Positions 24,691 to 38,050 of a stretch of 64,000 nucleotides of DNA are shown here, piece by piece. Positions within the stretch are counted from its first letter, which is position 1, and each line of letters starts with the position of its first letter. The stretch covers positions 7,137,501 through 7,201,500 of the forward strand of contig NC_090711.1 of NCBI RefSeq assembly GCF_040954835.1, read 5' to 3'. The stretch comes from Lepisosteus oculatus. Its lineage: Eukaryota; Chordata; Actinopteri; Semionotiformes; Lepisosteidae. The notes below the pieces were generated by a model. That model was given only the letters and a program-made list of their open reading frames with translations. It ran no database searches and was not told the DNA's origin. A program made the translations under genes and the position numbers.

Positions 24691-26989
24691 TGGTCTCTAC
24701 CTTGATACACACACGTTACCCAACATTCAAGCACAAGGATGCCTACCTCATGCATGATATACAAACTCCTTCATCAGAGCTCTACTTTAATGCCAATGAA
24801 GAACACCATGAGGAACTAAACAAGGGAAGAAAAATGAGGGCAAACCAGTGACATCACTGAACATCATATGGAAATCCTCATACATCAAGAGTGCACACAA
24901 AAAGAAAACCCTGAAGTTCACATGGACAGTGCATACAACGAATGAAAAGGCACTGTAAGGTTAGAGGACGAGATAACTGCTGAATGTCTTGAAAATGCTG
25001 ACACCTTGTCTGCTCATATCATGACTGCTCATGTGAATGGGAAGATGACAGGCTCAAACCTATGATACTGCAGTGTTATACATGGCTGTTGTATCTGACC
25101 CCCAGAAAGAGGCAAGACCATCCTGTTTTGACAGTGCAACTAAGACCAATCTAAACTAACATTTTAATAGAGTCTGACTCAAGTCCTGTTACTGGAGTGT
25201 AGTCAGGGTCACCATGACATTTATATCTTCATGCCTCTGCTTCCAGCTCTGTGGGTCACCAATTAATTGTACAGAGTGCACTGAGTTCCTAATGAGCTGG
25301 CTGTAGATCAAAGCTGTGGCTCTTTTGTTTGTTCCTAAATAGGGTATGATGCTTATTCAAGTTACTAACTTACATATTAGGAATCAAGACTCCAGAGCTT
25401 TTCAGCGCACCATAGGCTTCCTTTACCAAGAGCTGTGTGTCCTTCTGGAACTGAGAAAAATCATTTTTGCATGTTTTTGGGGCAATAGACTAAATATTTT
25501 GCCTTCACACTTCAGCATGGATTTGACTGTGATTGTGATTGTGCTATTCTGCAGTTGCAAAATAATTACAGAACAAGGTCCTTGTTTAGTCTGTTGCCAA
25601 GAAGGGAAAACTGCCCTACCAAATACTCTATGCTGCCCCAACAAGCTCTTCTTCTTTGTGAATTGGATTTCTGTTCATTTTACAAAGTTGTTAAAAAAAG
25701 GGTGACGCAGACCAACACAAGATGTGAGTTTCATGAGAGAGTACAAACCTTTCACTGTCACACAGTAGTGGTAGTTTCCTTTTCATCACACTAATGATTA
25801 AGATATCTTCAGAAATAGGGGGGACGATTCCACTTTTGATAAGTCAGTTATTTTTAGTTTTAGCAAACATCTGCACAACCCCAGCCTAGCGATCTTTTCC
25901 GAAGCATCTTGTTTACCTTCAGAAAGCTGCCTCCTCTTTGAAATCCTCACGTCACAAGATGGAACAGCGTGGCAGCATGACGTATTGCAAAGGGCGTGTC
26001 CCGTGTGAGACGATGCACTTGTGTGATTAATAAATTATTAAAGTTGTTAATTTTCCTGAAGGAGGATGTGGAAGAACTAACCAAGTCATTTATCATAATG
26101 ATCATTCCAGCAAAGAAACCGCCTTTTGTCACAGTGCAAATGTTTGTGTTTTTTTGGTTCCATTTGTACTCATCACGATTATTACACACATCCATGATGG
26201 TAATAATAAAGGGACCTAAAATATGTTGGAATATTACTGTCATGTTACGCATTTAAAAACACCATGAGGTAGATTTAAAAGGTTAGAAGGTTTCCAAAAA
26301 CCAATCTGTTATTAACCTGTTTAATCTGCCATGTTTTTCTTCCCCAAGTACAAATTTAACAGATTAAAATATTTGCCATATTTGTTAGTTTTTAAGCACT
26401 CAGATGTGGTTGATTTGCAATCGCTAAAGAAATATTTTGTTCTCAGAAATTTGTATATTGGTTTGTGTCCTTTTATTTTATTTTTGTTAATTTTCATTAC
26501 CTGTTAAAATCAGTTAACATTTTGCTCTTGGTTTTTTAAAGACAATACACCTGAAAAAAATAAATGATTGAATTAGACCTTTCTGTTAACATTTTTAAAA
26601 GCTTTCTGTGCAACATTTAATGTCTTAGTAAGACAAATTAAAATATCAGTCTCCGTAAAGATATAAAGACTTATAAAAGCTTGACCTAGACATATTATGA
26701 GGAGGTCTGACCCTTCCCTGATAGACTATGTGTTTTGTGTATAACCACTTCTCTACTCCAAAACAACAGTCTTCTGCAAGAAAGCGTCCTATGATCTGGC
26801 CACAACTAAAACAAAAAAGACGCAATGTTTTTGGGTCAAGATGGATGACTTGTCCCTGTACGTCTTCAGAGCAGAGTTTTGTGTCAGGGCATCAGCTCTG
26901 TCGTCACAGGAAATTTGCTGCAAGCTTGAGGCAGCGGCAGTAGACGGGAGATGTACAAACTAGCCCACAGGTTCCCATTGTTCTTCAGT

Positions 26990-27248
26990 GATTTCACGTC
27001 ATTCCACACCTGCACAGCGCTCTTGCAGAGGAATAACTGAGAGGAGGAGCTCGGCAGTGGCACAGTGCAAGACAATGCGTAGAGGAGACTAGATCCCAGA
27101 CTCACACTCGCTCACAAAACACAGCTGGTGCAGCCGTCAGTCGTCGGACCCTTCACCTGGAGCCTTTTGTAACATCAGTCAGCCACAGAAGCCTCATGTT
27201 CGCAGACGTGAACTAGACAAATGCTAAACAGCAAGGGAACACAATGAT
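26990..27248 (+). other. sla2: Candidate noncoding first exon of sla2
   Basis: A locally GC-richer, exon-like stretch ends in ACAATGAT followed by GTGAGT at 27249, a strong donor. It lies upstream of the sla2 coding start exon, which itself has an acceptor before its ATG (CTCCAG at 30681-30686), so an upstream noncoding exon must exist somewhere. Short ATGs inside would be upstream ORFs. The 5' limit is a guess. Confidence 0.35.
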
Positions 27249-30200
27249 GTGAGTATTGTGCTTTTTGATTTTACACTTCCTTAAGCATAAGCAAACATCG
27301 TGTTGTTGATTTTCTTTTCCCCTCCTTGATCTCTGAAATACTTAGGGTCTTGACACTATTCTCTATATGAGAATGTTGGTTATGTGTTTCAGTTTTACAT
27401 TCAATGGCATTTAGTTAAAACGGATTTTGATTTCTTTAACCAAAATTGTACTGCAATGTGATACCATTTTAACAAATTGTTATATCACTCTAAAAAATAC
27501 AGAAAACAGAATCTCTTTTATTGTGGTTAAGAACTGATTGTGCATGTTCATTCTGTTGGTTTGTTTTTTGTCAGCTCCACCTTTTTGCCTTGACTTATTG
27601 ATAGGCACTGTCCTTCATCTTTACAACAATTATTCTTTTACATTATCCCTCGAAGCTAAGTGTTGGTTTGACGGTAGTTGTTTCTTTGATACCTTGGTTA
27701 CTTCTGCTTGGTGTTTTTTTTTTCAAAATGATTATAGTGATACTTGTTCACGTTTGTTGTTGTACAGTATGTTCTCTGTACCTCTCTAACTGAAGAGCTA
27801 AAAGAGAAGCAAAATGCTGAGGAACTAGCAAAAGTTTTTTTTTGCATTATTTTTCAATATTCAATTCAATATTAACACAAATACAATTTTTATTTAAACT
27901 GGGATATAATGATACATTGATGTATCTAAACACATAGAAAAAACTGACTTTGTTGCATTATATGTCAAGATGTGTCAGATCTTTGGAACAGCTGGTAGCA
28001 CATGCTAAAATGAATTTGGAAGCAGGGACATACTGCAACACATGGTCTTTCTAATAATCCGAGCAGAACAGAGGAGAGCAGGCCATAAAACGTGACAGGG
28101 TTTCATATTCAAAAGACTTGTTAATACTGTATTTCCATTTCTGTGTGGACAGATTATTCATCTGAACTTTTCCATTAAAAACCTTGTCTTTGTCCATGAT
28201 GGATTCTAAAAAAAATGAGCTATGTTTTATTTTAACCAAGAAATGTGTTCAATTCCTCATGCAAAAACTCAATGCAATATGGACCCATTATTTTGTTTTT
28301 TCTTTTATTCTGACCTAAACTTTTTAGTAAAAAATAAGTTGGAATTTACATAACTAGTAAAGAGTGGCAACTTTCCATTAAGTATGAGCAAGAAAAGTCT
28401 GGTAAGTGAAACTTGCTATCAAATACTAAATGTATCATTTGCATTAGGTGGGTGGATCACAGTTATGATATAATCCGGGTCTTACTCACTTACAGAAACA
28501 ATTCTTTGCAAAATTAATTTTATCATGATCTTTTTATCTATATACAGTAATTGAACAAGAGAATTGTTAAAGAAACCTATAATCTTCATTCATATTTGTT
28601 TTCTATAGTATATGAACATACCACAGCTAAGACTGTGTATAACTATCTTTTTGGGGGTCAGAGAAACTCATAGTTGCTCTATTGTCAAATATATCAATAT
28701 TTTGACAATTTGTCTATTGTCAAAGAATCGCATCTATGCATTAGAACAATGCATTGAAGCACATTTTTGAAATTTAAGACTGTCTTTTCCTAATCCTTTG
28801 AGCTTTGTCAAAGAGAACCTTTTAATAATTTACTTTTGATCTCCTGAACAGAAAACAAACAACAGGAGATACAATGTATCTTTGTATGCATCTTTGTATG
28901 CCTTAGTTCTGCAAGCAAGTGTGAATGGCATTTTAGTCCTAGTATCCAGCCTTAATATTCACACAGTCAGGGATGTGCAAATATAAAAAGTAATCAATTG
29001 AATAAATGTACCTGTATGCTGGAGCTATGTAGTAATTTCATAGGCCAAATGGTATATTTTTATATATGCTTTTACTGACACATGGTAGATACTAAAACAA
29101 CCCCATTTATAGTTATATTACCAAATTTAAGCTTTATATCCTTCTTCAAAATGTTGCAAAAACAATGGTTCACTAAGAAAATCACTAAGAATAACTCAAA
29201 CTTAGAAATCACTAAAGCGTTTCTGTTCACTAAGAAAATCATGCCTCGATCTTGTGTATATTCTCTCATATCCAGGGGACGGGCTCTCAGAGCTCTTGTT
29301 CTCAAAGCTCTTGTGCTTAGATAGTACTTCACAAATGTAGAAACCAGTAACAAAGAAGGGGGCCACTCCCTACAAGTGATGCTGACATGTTGACACAGCC
29401 TCAATAGCCCCTTCAGATAGCCCAGAGTTTATTTGTGGCTCACTGCTGTTTGTCACTTAACGTTTCAACCTTGTCACAACTCTGTGGTTGGAAAAGGTGG
29501 TTTGTAAAGAAGCGTTTATCTACATCCTCTCGTGTTCTCTGAGCAAGTTTGAGAAAAATGTAGAATCAATGTAGGCCTGCAGTTATTAAAAGAGGGCACT
29601 AACATAAATGTGTTGGTTTTTTTTTTTGCTGACGGAAATTACAGTAAACTGCAATAAACTGACCCTGTTCGGAAGTGAATGGCATTTTTATTTCTTGGCT
29701 AATTTGAAGTCAAAGCATTAGCAGACACATAGTGTTTTGTAAGCATTAGATGCAATGCATTTTGATTTGTTGTAAAAGTTTAAACATCTGGACTGAGATG
29801 AAATTGCTACCGTTTTCTTGCTACAAAATATCGATTGGATTGATACACTTTGCACCATTCAGAGATTTTGGCTTTGCAAGTATAGCTTTACAAAGAGCTT
29901 GTACATAGAACAGTGAGCAGAAAATCATATTTTTCCCCAATGCAGCAAATAAAAAAAAAATCCTTAATCTTATAGATGGGTGAGATAGACCTTTAGAGAG
30001 GGAGAGTTGTACACCTATTTCTGAGACCAGATCAGAATAAATGACCTCAACGGATGCTCACAGCTATATAATACACAGAATGGGTTTCACACCCTGTTCT
30101 CAACCTATCTTGAACATTGTAAACGTGTTTCCATGACCTAAACGAAAAAAAAATATTTCAGTAGCGTGCTCCCTGTGACCAGATGAGTATCACTTTTAAT

Positions 30201-30686
30201 TCTCTGGTTCTCTAAAAGGATAGGATGCATCTGGAGTTCAGAAGCATTCAGAAAGGCACCTACCAGCAAGTGATACATAGACTGATAACAAGGTCTAGTC
30301 TTTTAAAGAAAAAACTCGCATACCGATGAGAACAAAAGGCAGTGCAGTTAAAAGCAGATTTGAAAAGGAAAGATTAAATCAACCCTTACCCTTCTTTTTA
30401 ACTATATTAATGTTGGTTACTGGGTTTGCTTTTTTAAAGTGTTTCAAATAGTTGTTGCTGCAAAAGGGTACAATATCAAATAGAAACCTGGTGCGATTGC
30501 AGAGGAGATGGAGGAAAGGTACCAGGGGAAAATAAAATGATTGTATTTTTCGCAGGACAGAAATGGTTTGCAGTCTGGTGAACAACGTTAATGTAGAAAA
30601 AAACGTTAATGTGGAAGAAAAAATATTCAAAAGGGAAACATGCTGGTGGGCTTCACAACAGCCGATTGATTACCTTTTACCTCCAG
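27249..30686. other. Probable sla2 5' intron / intergenic sequence
   Basis: AT-rich sequence with no supported coding exon. Local short repeats are present: GTTCACTAAGAAAATCA twice (about 29168 and 29227), a doubled 18-nt unit at about 29284-29317, and a doubled AACGTTAATGT unit at about 30584-30613. Confidence 0.45.
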
Positions 30687-30737
30687 GATCTGCCAGTGAG
30701 ACTGTTCAACACCAGAGCATACAGAGCCCACGGCGAA
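30687..30737 (+). other. sla2: sla2 5' UTR part of the start exon
   Basis: The sequence between a good acceptor (CCTTTTACCTCCAG) and the ATG at 30738. No in-frame upstream ATG intervenes. The ATG context GCGAAATGG has A at -3 and G at +4. Confidence 0.55.
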
Positions 30738-33700
30738 ATGGGGAGTCGTCCCAGCAAAGGCAGGCGAAACTCTTCTCAGCAGGCGAACCTCTCGAATCAG
30801 CAAGAGCCCCCGCAGGCCGCCGCAAGGGGTAAGCACCCCGACTGCCGCCCTCCCCCAGGGAGAGGAGATCGGAGAAACTAGGGGCCGCTCCTGGAAGAGA
30901 AGAGACTGCTGTTATCCTCTTTGTTTCGGTGGTATTACTAATCTCTAATTCTATATCACTTTACTACGTGGAAGTGCGTTTAAACTACTAGGAAGTGCAT
31001 TAAATCCGGGAACTGAAGGCACTTCTTTACCCAAAAGTTTGTGGGAGTATTGAACAAGTCACGGAACCATTACCATTGACCCTTTCAACAGATCATTGGA
31101 TGAATAACTGCTAATTAGCAAACCCCCTCTCATTCGTAACCTTTTTTTATGGTCTTATATTATCACAACAAAACCCCTAAATGGATCTCCCTCTCTCGAT
31201 GCTGCTCTGGCCGTTGTGTACTGAGCTTTGGTGAAGGTATTCTTGAAACCAGCTCGTCTACCTTCTGTAAGAGAGGTCACCACCCTTCAAAGTCAGCTCT
31301 TGTGCCCTCACGAACCTTTCACGACAAGTGCTGAAACACTTTCTTGTCACGATAGCAAAATGAAAGAAAAGACGTGTCCAAAGTGCTTCACATAGACTAA
31401 CATGATAGTAACAGTTATGCTTTGCAGAGAAAAATAAAGAAAGGCCATTTTCTAACATGGGCTCATATCTAACATGAAGTTCCATACTAACAAAATTAAA
31501 GGTAATTAGATTGTACTTAAACAGCTCTTTTCGGCATTGTTCTTTTGTACAGTAGGTGTAATTTTGCTTTCTTAACCATTTGACAGATGTGTATCTCAGT
31601 AGCTGAAACAGCTCTGAATTTTTTCCATTCCAGAAAGCAAAAAGAAAATAGCAGCTAAAGAAATCTAGTAATAATTATTAGCCATCAAACCTTAGGATTT
31701 TTCAAGTCAAATTAGTATGTGCAATGTTGCAAACCATAGTCCTTGGAGATCAAGAAAACAAAATTTAAATACAAAAAATAAATCTGATAATCACTAAGTA
31801 TGGTGAGGAACAGTGGAAATGTTATACAGGCCTGCTGGTAGAAGATCATACATAAAAATAAAGATTCATCATCGAAAACTGGAGTTGTATATGTGTAAAT
31901 ACAATAATCAATTCTCTTTTTTTTCTGTTCATGCGATGAAAACCATTTAGTATTTCTATGCTCCTGGAACTCTGGTTGGTTTATCAGTCATCAAATGACC
32001 ATTTCTCATTCATGTTTTTAAGAGCAGTGCAGAACTAATGCTCTGTGTCTGTGTTCTCCTTCTGCAGACCCCAATAAATATGTGGTGGTAGCTCTCTACA
32101 ACTATCCATCTGGAGGTCCTGGTGACTGCAGTATTCGTGTTGGGGAGCGCCTCAACATCCTGTCAGAGTAAGCTACTGTCCATCGACCCCATGATTCATT
32201 GCACACACTCACTAGCACCCAGACAAAAGGCTGATATACAAAATAAAGCTCAATTAAGAAGGGCTTGACCTAGAGTACATGAACTCTGAACTTAAAACCC
32301 AAGCTGTAAAAGGTCTAGTAATGAGTGAGGGCAGGTGTCCATGAAAATAGATGCCACACCTTGAAAATCAACCGATAAATTCATTTAAAAATATTTCCAT
32401 TCTCAACGTTTGAGAATATGTATATCCCAAAATAACTGTAAAATAAAATTTGAAGATATATTTTTATCTGGAAAGATAGAACTCAGTAAGTTTATTCAGT
32501 GATCTATGCCCATCACTTAAACTTTTTTCTGCTTTAAAATATCTTTAACTTTATTGCTGAAAGTGGCTGTGAAGCATCGAAGCAGCTCTCCCTTCTGCTG
32601 ATGTTTTGATGCCCTGTTATTTCTCGATGTCTGGACGAAATCACTCAGAAATGCTTCGGCGGTTTCGACCTTGAAGCTGTCTAGGGGGGTATCTGACCCT
32701 GCTAATTATTCACTGCCTCTCTGTTACAGGGAAGGAGACTGGTGGAGGGTGTCCTCTACAGCCACAGGCAAAGAAAGCTACATTCCCAGCAATTACACTG
32801 CCAAGGTTTTTCACAGGTAAGCCGTGTACAGCAGCCTGGGCAATAAAACCGAGCGCACAGTCTAACAGTAGCTTGAGTGAAGGAAGAGATGATAGGGCTG
32901 GAGACCTTCACTCCAGCCTCCTTCCCTTCAGTGAGAGTGATGTCATATATTCCCCAGTGGGTGACAGCGTGCCTACCTGTTCAAGTTTCCACAAACTGAG
33001 CTGTCTGCTTCAGAGTTCGGGGATGTACAGAAACGGAAAGTGTGCTGCAGCTCCTTCTAGGAGTTCCTGTTTTTGCCAGCGAGCCTGCTGAAGACACTAA
33101 TGTCTGTACTGCTCCCCCTCTTTCTCCCCCATTCTCTCCACAGGTGGCTGTTTGAGGGCATCAGTCGCGAGAAGGCAGAGGAGTTGCTGCTCTTGCCCTA
33201 CAACCAAGCCGGCTCCTTCATGATCCGCGAGAGCCAAAGTCAGAGAGGTCAGCCATTTTAAGACATGCATGATGTGCAGAACTGAAAAACACATAGTGTT
33301 GATAGATTAGCCCCTTTACTTACTCCCCCAGATGCTCCTTGACAGTAGCTGGTGCCTGAGTTTGGCTCAGTGTCCTTTATTTAACCAAGTGAGACTCTTG
33401 AGAATAAACTGTAAGTGCATGAAGACCTAACCTAAACCCCCGAAGTCAGCTGAGAAAGCACCCTGCACTACAGGACACATCCAGTTTTAATTCTAATGTA
33501 AAATGACTCGTGTAGCAACAGGTGCTGGAAATGTAGTATAAAATTATCTACTTTTAAAAATCTTAGCATGAGCTTGTTAATGTTCAGCATTCTTTTAAAA
33601 GAGGTCAAACATTTCAAAACATAAAAAAGTAGTCCCTGGATCAAAACTGATCCTTGGAATGCTTTTGAGAACACTGGGTTGACAAGTGCTGTTAAACTTG

Positions 33701-36218
33701 TCAGATATTTGATTTACAGTATATACATTTACATAGTTATACTAGAGTACACTTTGTTTAGAAGATTACAAGGACTTCATAAATTAGAAAAAAAGTGATT
33801 AAAAGTAGTATTACTTTAAAATGAAATCGATTTTTTTATGTGAAAGCAATAAAAAAAAAGTAAAAAAAAACAGACACATTTTGGTATACTGGAAGAAGCA
33901 AGTTTAATTTCTTCTCTGTAGAACAGCCTTATCGCAGAAAAGCCACTTAACCACAGTCAAACAAAGGCTCAACAAGGAAATCACACATGTGATAGTTCTA
34001 AAGAGAGTGAAGGAGAGAAAGAGACTGAGGGGTGCCAGAGATACCCTCAAAAAGTTGAAGAGCTATGAGGAAAACAGAACATGGTACAGAAATGTGTTTC
34101 TGTGAATCAATAACTTTGAGCTCAGAATTCCATCAAGTAATTTCAATTTTGACAAAGAAATCCTGGTAACAGCTAGGTTTTGTGACACTAGCTCTGTGTG
34201 TTTTCTTAACATAACTATCTGCCTGCCTGAACACCAGTTGAAAATGGGATTTCTTGAACTTTGATTTTGCTAACAGTGACTAGAATAATTAATTCTGTAA
34301 TATGTTTTCTAAGGCTGTAAGGTGGTCTTTGGTTCCAACATAAACTATAATTTCCTCCAATTTTTTTTAGAGAATCAATTTACATGTATAGTACATACTT
34401 AGTGTGTAATATTATTATCCTAATTACTTTTGTGGACACTTAAAATACAACTTTCGTCCTGTAATATGTAATCCCCTTCATTAAAGATACCTAGCACTCT
34501 CTGTAAGAGAGGTGCTGACCCCAGTGTCCAGGCTAATTCTACTTTTGTACAAACTGGTCTTCTAAAAATTCCCCCTTAATTCAATTAGGAATGCAAGTTC
34601 TCACTTCTCTCTCTAATCATGAATGAAGTGGGACCCCTAATTTATGTAAAGCACTTTCAAATTTGGGGGGAAGAAAAGTGCTATATAAATGCAATAAATT
34701 AATAAATTAATGAATTAATGCCCTCAAATTGAGATGTAAGACCGTTGTGTCTTTAAATGTCACAATGACATGAAATTAAGGTCTTTTTCTTCCAACCAAG
34801 GATGCAACTGAATCCCCTGCACAGGTTTCTATTAATGCAAAAAACCAACTACAATTGAAAAAGAGCAACAAGTAAAATTCCACTAACCTTACGTTAATGT
34901 TATTGTTCTCACACCTGCACCTGCAGATGAAGTAAAACAGCACAGTGGTTGACAATAGGAAGAGGAAAGAGCTCATCATTAAGCTAGACCCAGGTGCAGC
35001 AGACTGCAAGATAAGAATTAATACGAATATACTGCTCTTCAAAGTATGAAAATCATCAGCAAGAACCACAAGTGCAATAAAAGTACAAGATAAAGCATCT
35101 TTTAAAACATTACATATGTATTAGGATAAAACAACGCTTTATAAGTGTGAATGAAGAACTGGAAGGAGAGTACAGTTTGTACTGTTCAGTTTGTAAAGAA
35201 AAAAAACTTATGTAATATCTGAGGTGATGCTGAAAGCCATTTTCTTCCCAAACAGGGGCCTTTGCACTGTCAGTGCGGAGAAGTACCACTAGCTCATGGG
35301 ATTCAGTGAAACACTATCGCATCCGACGACTGGAAAATGGCTGGTTCTACATCTCCCCCAGACTGACGTTTGCCTCCCTCATACAGCTCGTGGATCATTA
35401 CTCTGGTGAGCACAGGGGGACACCTGGTGCCTAAAATCAACCTCAAGCCCAGGTTTCAGCCAGTAGCATGGATATACAGCACAGAAGGAAAAGCAAAACA
35501 ACCATCTTGAAGTTTCAAGCAGAAGCTAGCCTTACATGATTTGGAGCATGATTGTAGAAAACCAAATTTGCACAAAAAAAAACTGTACAGTTTTGGTAGC
35601 TCTTGGTTTTTGATTTTTTTGGAGTGCAGATTTCTTCCTTTTTCTGTAAGCACTTCTAAAGATGCTGTTTCTGTCACACTAGATCTTAAAGAAATTCAGG
35701 ACCACTGAATCACTAGAAATGAAGAACTGCCATTGGAGGGAAACACATTGCACTGAATTTATTTAACACTTGATATAGTTTTGCCTTTACAGTATAATCC
35801 TAATGCATTGTAACTGTGCTTCATTTTGCAGAGTCAGGTGAGGGTCTGTGCTGTATGCTGAGGGAGCCATGTTATATTCAGGGTTCCAATAACGTCCCAG
35901 TGCTGACCGGACCACCACCCACGGCAGTAAGAAAACCTACCCTGAACTGGAAAGACGTGGACAGGTATGTCGGCGATTGATAGATCGCTCTTCTCTTTCC
36001 TCAAGGGGAAGTCAAATTTCAGCGTCCTGCATGTCCCAGATGGGCTGAACGTTTCTTGTCTGTCTCGGTCCAATGGCAGGTCCATGCTGTTTTCGAACGA
36101 CAAGGATACCACAGAAGAGTCGCTGGTGAGTGAGGGCCTTCGAGAAGCCATCAACTCTTACCTCTACATGACGGAGGAGATGGGCTGTGTGGACTGCATC
36201 GACAGCTGGAAGACCTGA
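30738..36218 (+). CDS. sla2: Src-like adaptor 2 (SLAP-2), spliced, 267 aa
   Basis: SLA2 is a myristoylated SH3-SH2 adaptor without kinase domain that, with the ubiquitin ligase CBL, down-regulates antigen and cytokine receptor signalling at membranes. Coding exons: 30738-30828, 32068-32167, 32730-32816, 33144-33247, 35256-35405, 35832-35964, 36080-36218 (TGA at the end). All junctions are GT-AG and phases close over 804 nt; human SLA2 is 261 residues. Gly2 follows the start Met in MGSRPS, a myristoylation-type N-terminus. SH3 spans about residues 35-92 (ALYNY at 39-43, DWWR at 67-70, YIPSNY at 81-86). SH2 spans about 94-190 (WLFEGISREKAEELLLLP, then FMIRES with the phosphotyrosine-binding Arg at 121, HYRIRRL, SPRLTF). 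A C-terminal tail with LVSEGLREAI matches the family. SLA is the alternative paralogue; the tail and linkage to ndrg3 favour SLA2. Confidence 0.95.
34480..34725 (+). repeat. SINE/LINE 3'-tail repeat with AATAAATTAA tail
   Basis: ATGTAAAGCACTTTC and AGTGCTATATAAATGC followed by an AATAAATTAATAAATTAATG run form the typical 3' end of fish SINEs that share a LINE tail. It lies in the sla2 intron between exons 33144-33247 and 35256-35405. The 5' boundary is a guess. Confidence 0.55.
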
Positions 36219-38050
36219 CAAGGGCCGCGGGGCGTGCCGGAGGTCAAGGAAAAGACATCGGGAGAGTTCGCCAGAGCAAAACCATGCCCGCATTGATTCC
36301 TCTCGCCTCGCCCCTGTTGCGTCAGAAGGCTTAAATATATTCCTCCCCGCTGCTGAGTGCAGTCTTGTCCGACAGTGGTGGGAACTGAAAGAAAGAGTGC
36401 CGTGCGATGTGGCTCTGGTCTGCAGGAGGAGGATTGTAACTCTCCCGGCATTGCGCACGTACCGGAGAAACACAGCTGCGAGTAAGTTTGGGACCAGGAG
36501 AACTCGCAATGTTTTGCTCATTTTCTGGAACGTTACGGACACTTTTCCCAAAGGCGAGTCCTTTGATAATCCATGCTGCAGCTCATATTTAATGCTTGTT
36601 TGGACACTGGAAACCAGTGAGAAAGCAAAGACCTTTTAAGGATACTACACAGTAAATGGGAACACATGCTGACGAACTCTCCTATTCACAGAAGATGTTC
36701 CATGTTCAGGGAGCATAAAGGCACCACAGCTCTTAATCTTTGCCACATGGACCACCCAGATCACCCCCAGAACCCTTCCAGGTATTCTTCCATGTTGTAC
36801 CACCCTGTGGCTCACTGAAGCAGCTCTTCTTGGTCTCTTTTTCAGTTTACTGCTTTTTAGTGCAGTTTATTATACAAGCTTTACATACAGTTAGAGAACT
36901 AAAATTTGGCAGTCAAACTGCTAACCATTGGTCTTTTGTTTCTTAATGATTGCTTTATGTGACGTGGGCGATTTTCCAAAGATTTTCAGAACATAACACT
37001 GTATTTTTAAATTAATGACTGTGTGTGTGGGGGGGGTGATATCACAATTGGCTAGCGTGAAGACATTTTCACAAAATCTTAAGAAGAGCTTAAGAATCAA
37101 ACTGTTATGCCCCAGAGAAAATGGCTAGTTTAGAAGTATGCGTAGGTCACTCAAAGGTCTCATCTCATATACACAACAAAAGTTAACCATGTCAAATCAT
37201 CAGTAATTTAAAATGGCAATTCTGAACAATAAGCACATACATAAGCAGACCAAAGAAAACTTTCCGATAATTTGTTGGTAACAAGGTAATGAAAGTATCC
37301 ATTGAGTACATTCAAGTTGTTAGATGTAAGTGTTATTTGTTTGTTAATTCTTAAAATTTAGTCATAAGACACAGGCTCACTGGGTACAGGAAATGGATCT
37401 GTTATAAACAGTGAATGGAAAGTGTGGTGTCAATTCTGTGTATTAAGACATTGTTGTAACCAGCAGAGACATCAGTTCATGAAAACAGAGTGGTGCAAGG
37501 AAAAAAATTCAGAAGCATCAAAGATTATATGATTTTTTTGCAAACTAATCCACTGGTTAAAAAGAAAAAAAAAAGATTTCTGTACTGATTTTTGTTAGTG
37601 TTCAACTGTTACCTTCAAAACTCCCAAAGCAGAAAGTTATTTTCATATATGAAAATAAAAACTGACAGTTATTAAGCAAGAAGGATTGCTTAATGAAATG
37701 AAGTGGAGTAAATGGTAATAATCTAGGTTAATACAGCCACCTTACCTTGCAGGTATCTTTAGGTGTTTTAATCTAGAAGTTCCAAATATGTTTTGGAATT
37801 CAGTGTCTATCAAAACCTTCAAAGTGCTATTTTTTTAACAATGGGAAATGTTTCAGATGATATTAATACATTCCACAAATTGGACAGTTCAGTTGTCTTG
37901 ATCTTCTATGTTTGTTTCTATGTGTACCTGTATTACAATGCAGCTTGTTAATTAATCAAGAATAAATTATTTATGTTTAATTTATTTTGCTGTGCTCAGT
38001 GTGATGTGCATTTTAAAGTAAATAAATACTTTGTTTTTCATTAGTGGCAG
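36219..38050 (+). other. sla2: sla2 3' UTR
   Basis: About 1.8 kb after the stop, progressively AT-rich, with no conserved coding. Two AATAAA hexamers at 37961-37966 and 38021-38026 with TG-rich sequence between and after them mark the likely end. The GC-richer first 400 nt produce open frames on both strands that do not look like protein. Confidence 0.55.
37961..38026 (+). terminator. sla2: Tandem polyadenylation signals for sla2
   Basis: AATAAA at 37961-37966 (followed by TGTGCTCAGTGTGATGTGC, a good GU-rich element) and again at 38021-38026 (followed by TTTGTTTTTC). Either could be used. Confidence 0.5.

Larger units (their letters stand above)
21876..26990. other. Intergenic region between ndrg3 and sla2, first part
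   Basis: No conserved coding exon is seen. Open frames here are short or overlap repeats: the SINE at 22735-23065, a TE tail at 23245 and a LINE remnant near 24600. The rest is unique-looking AT-rich sequence. RAB5IF, TGIF2 and other 20q11 neighbours were looked for by eye and not found. Confidence 0.5.

Noticed and set aside
36012..36639. Open frames of 179 aa (minus) and 150 aa (plus)
   Set aside because: They overlap the last sla2 exon antisense and the start of its 3' UTR; composition is not protein-like and no family is recognised.
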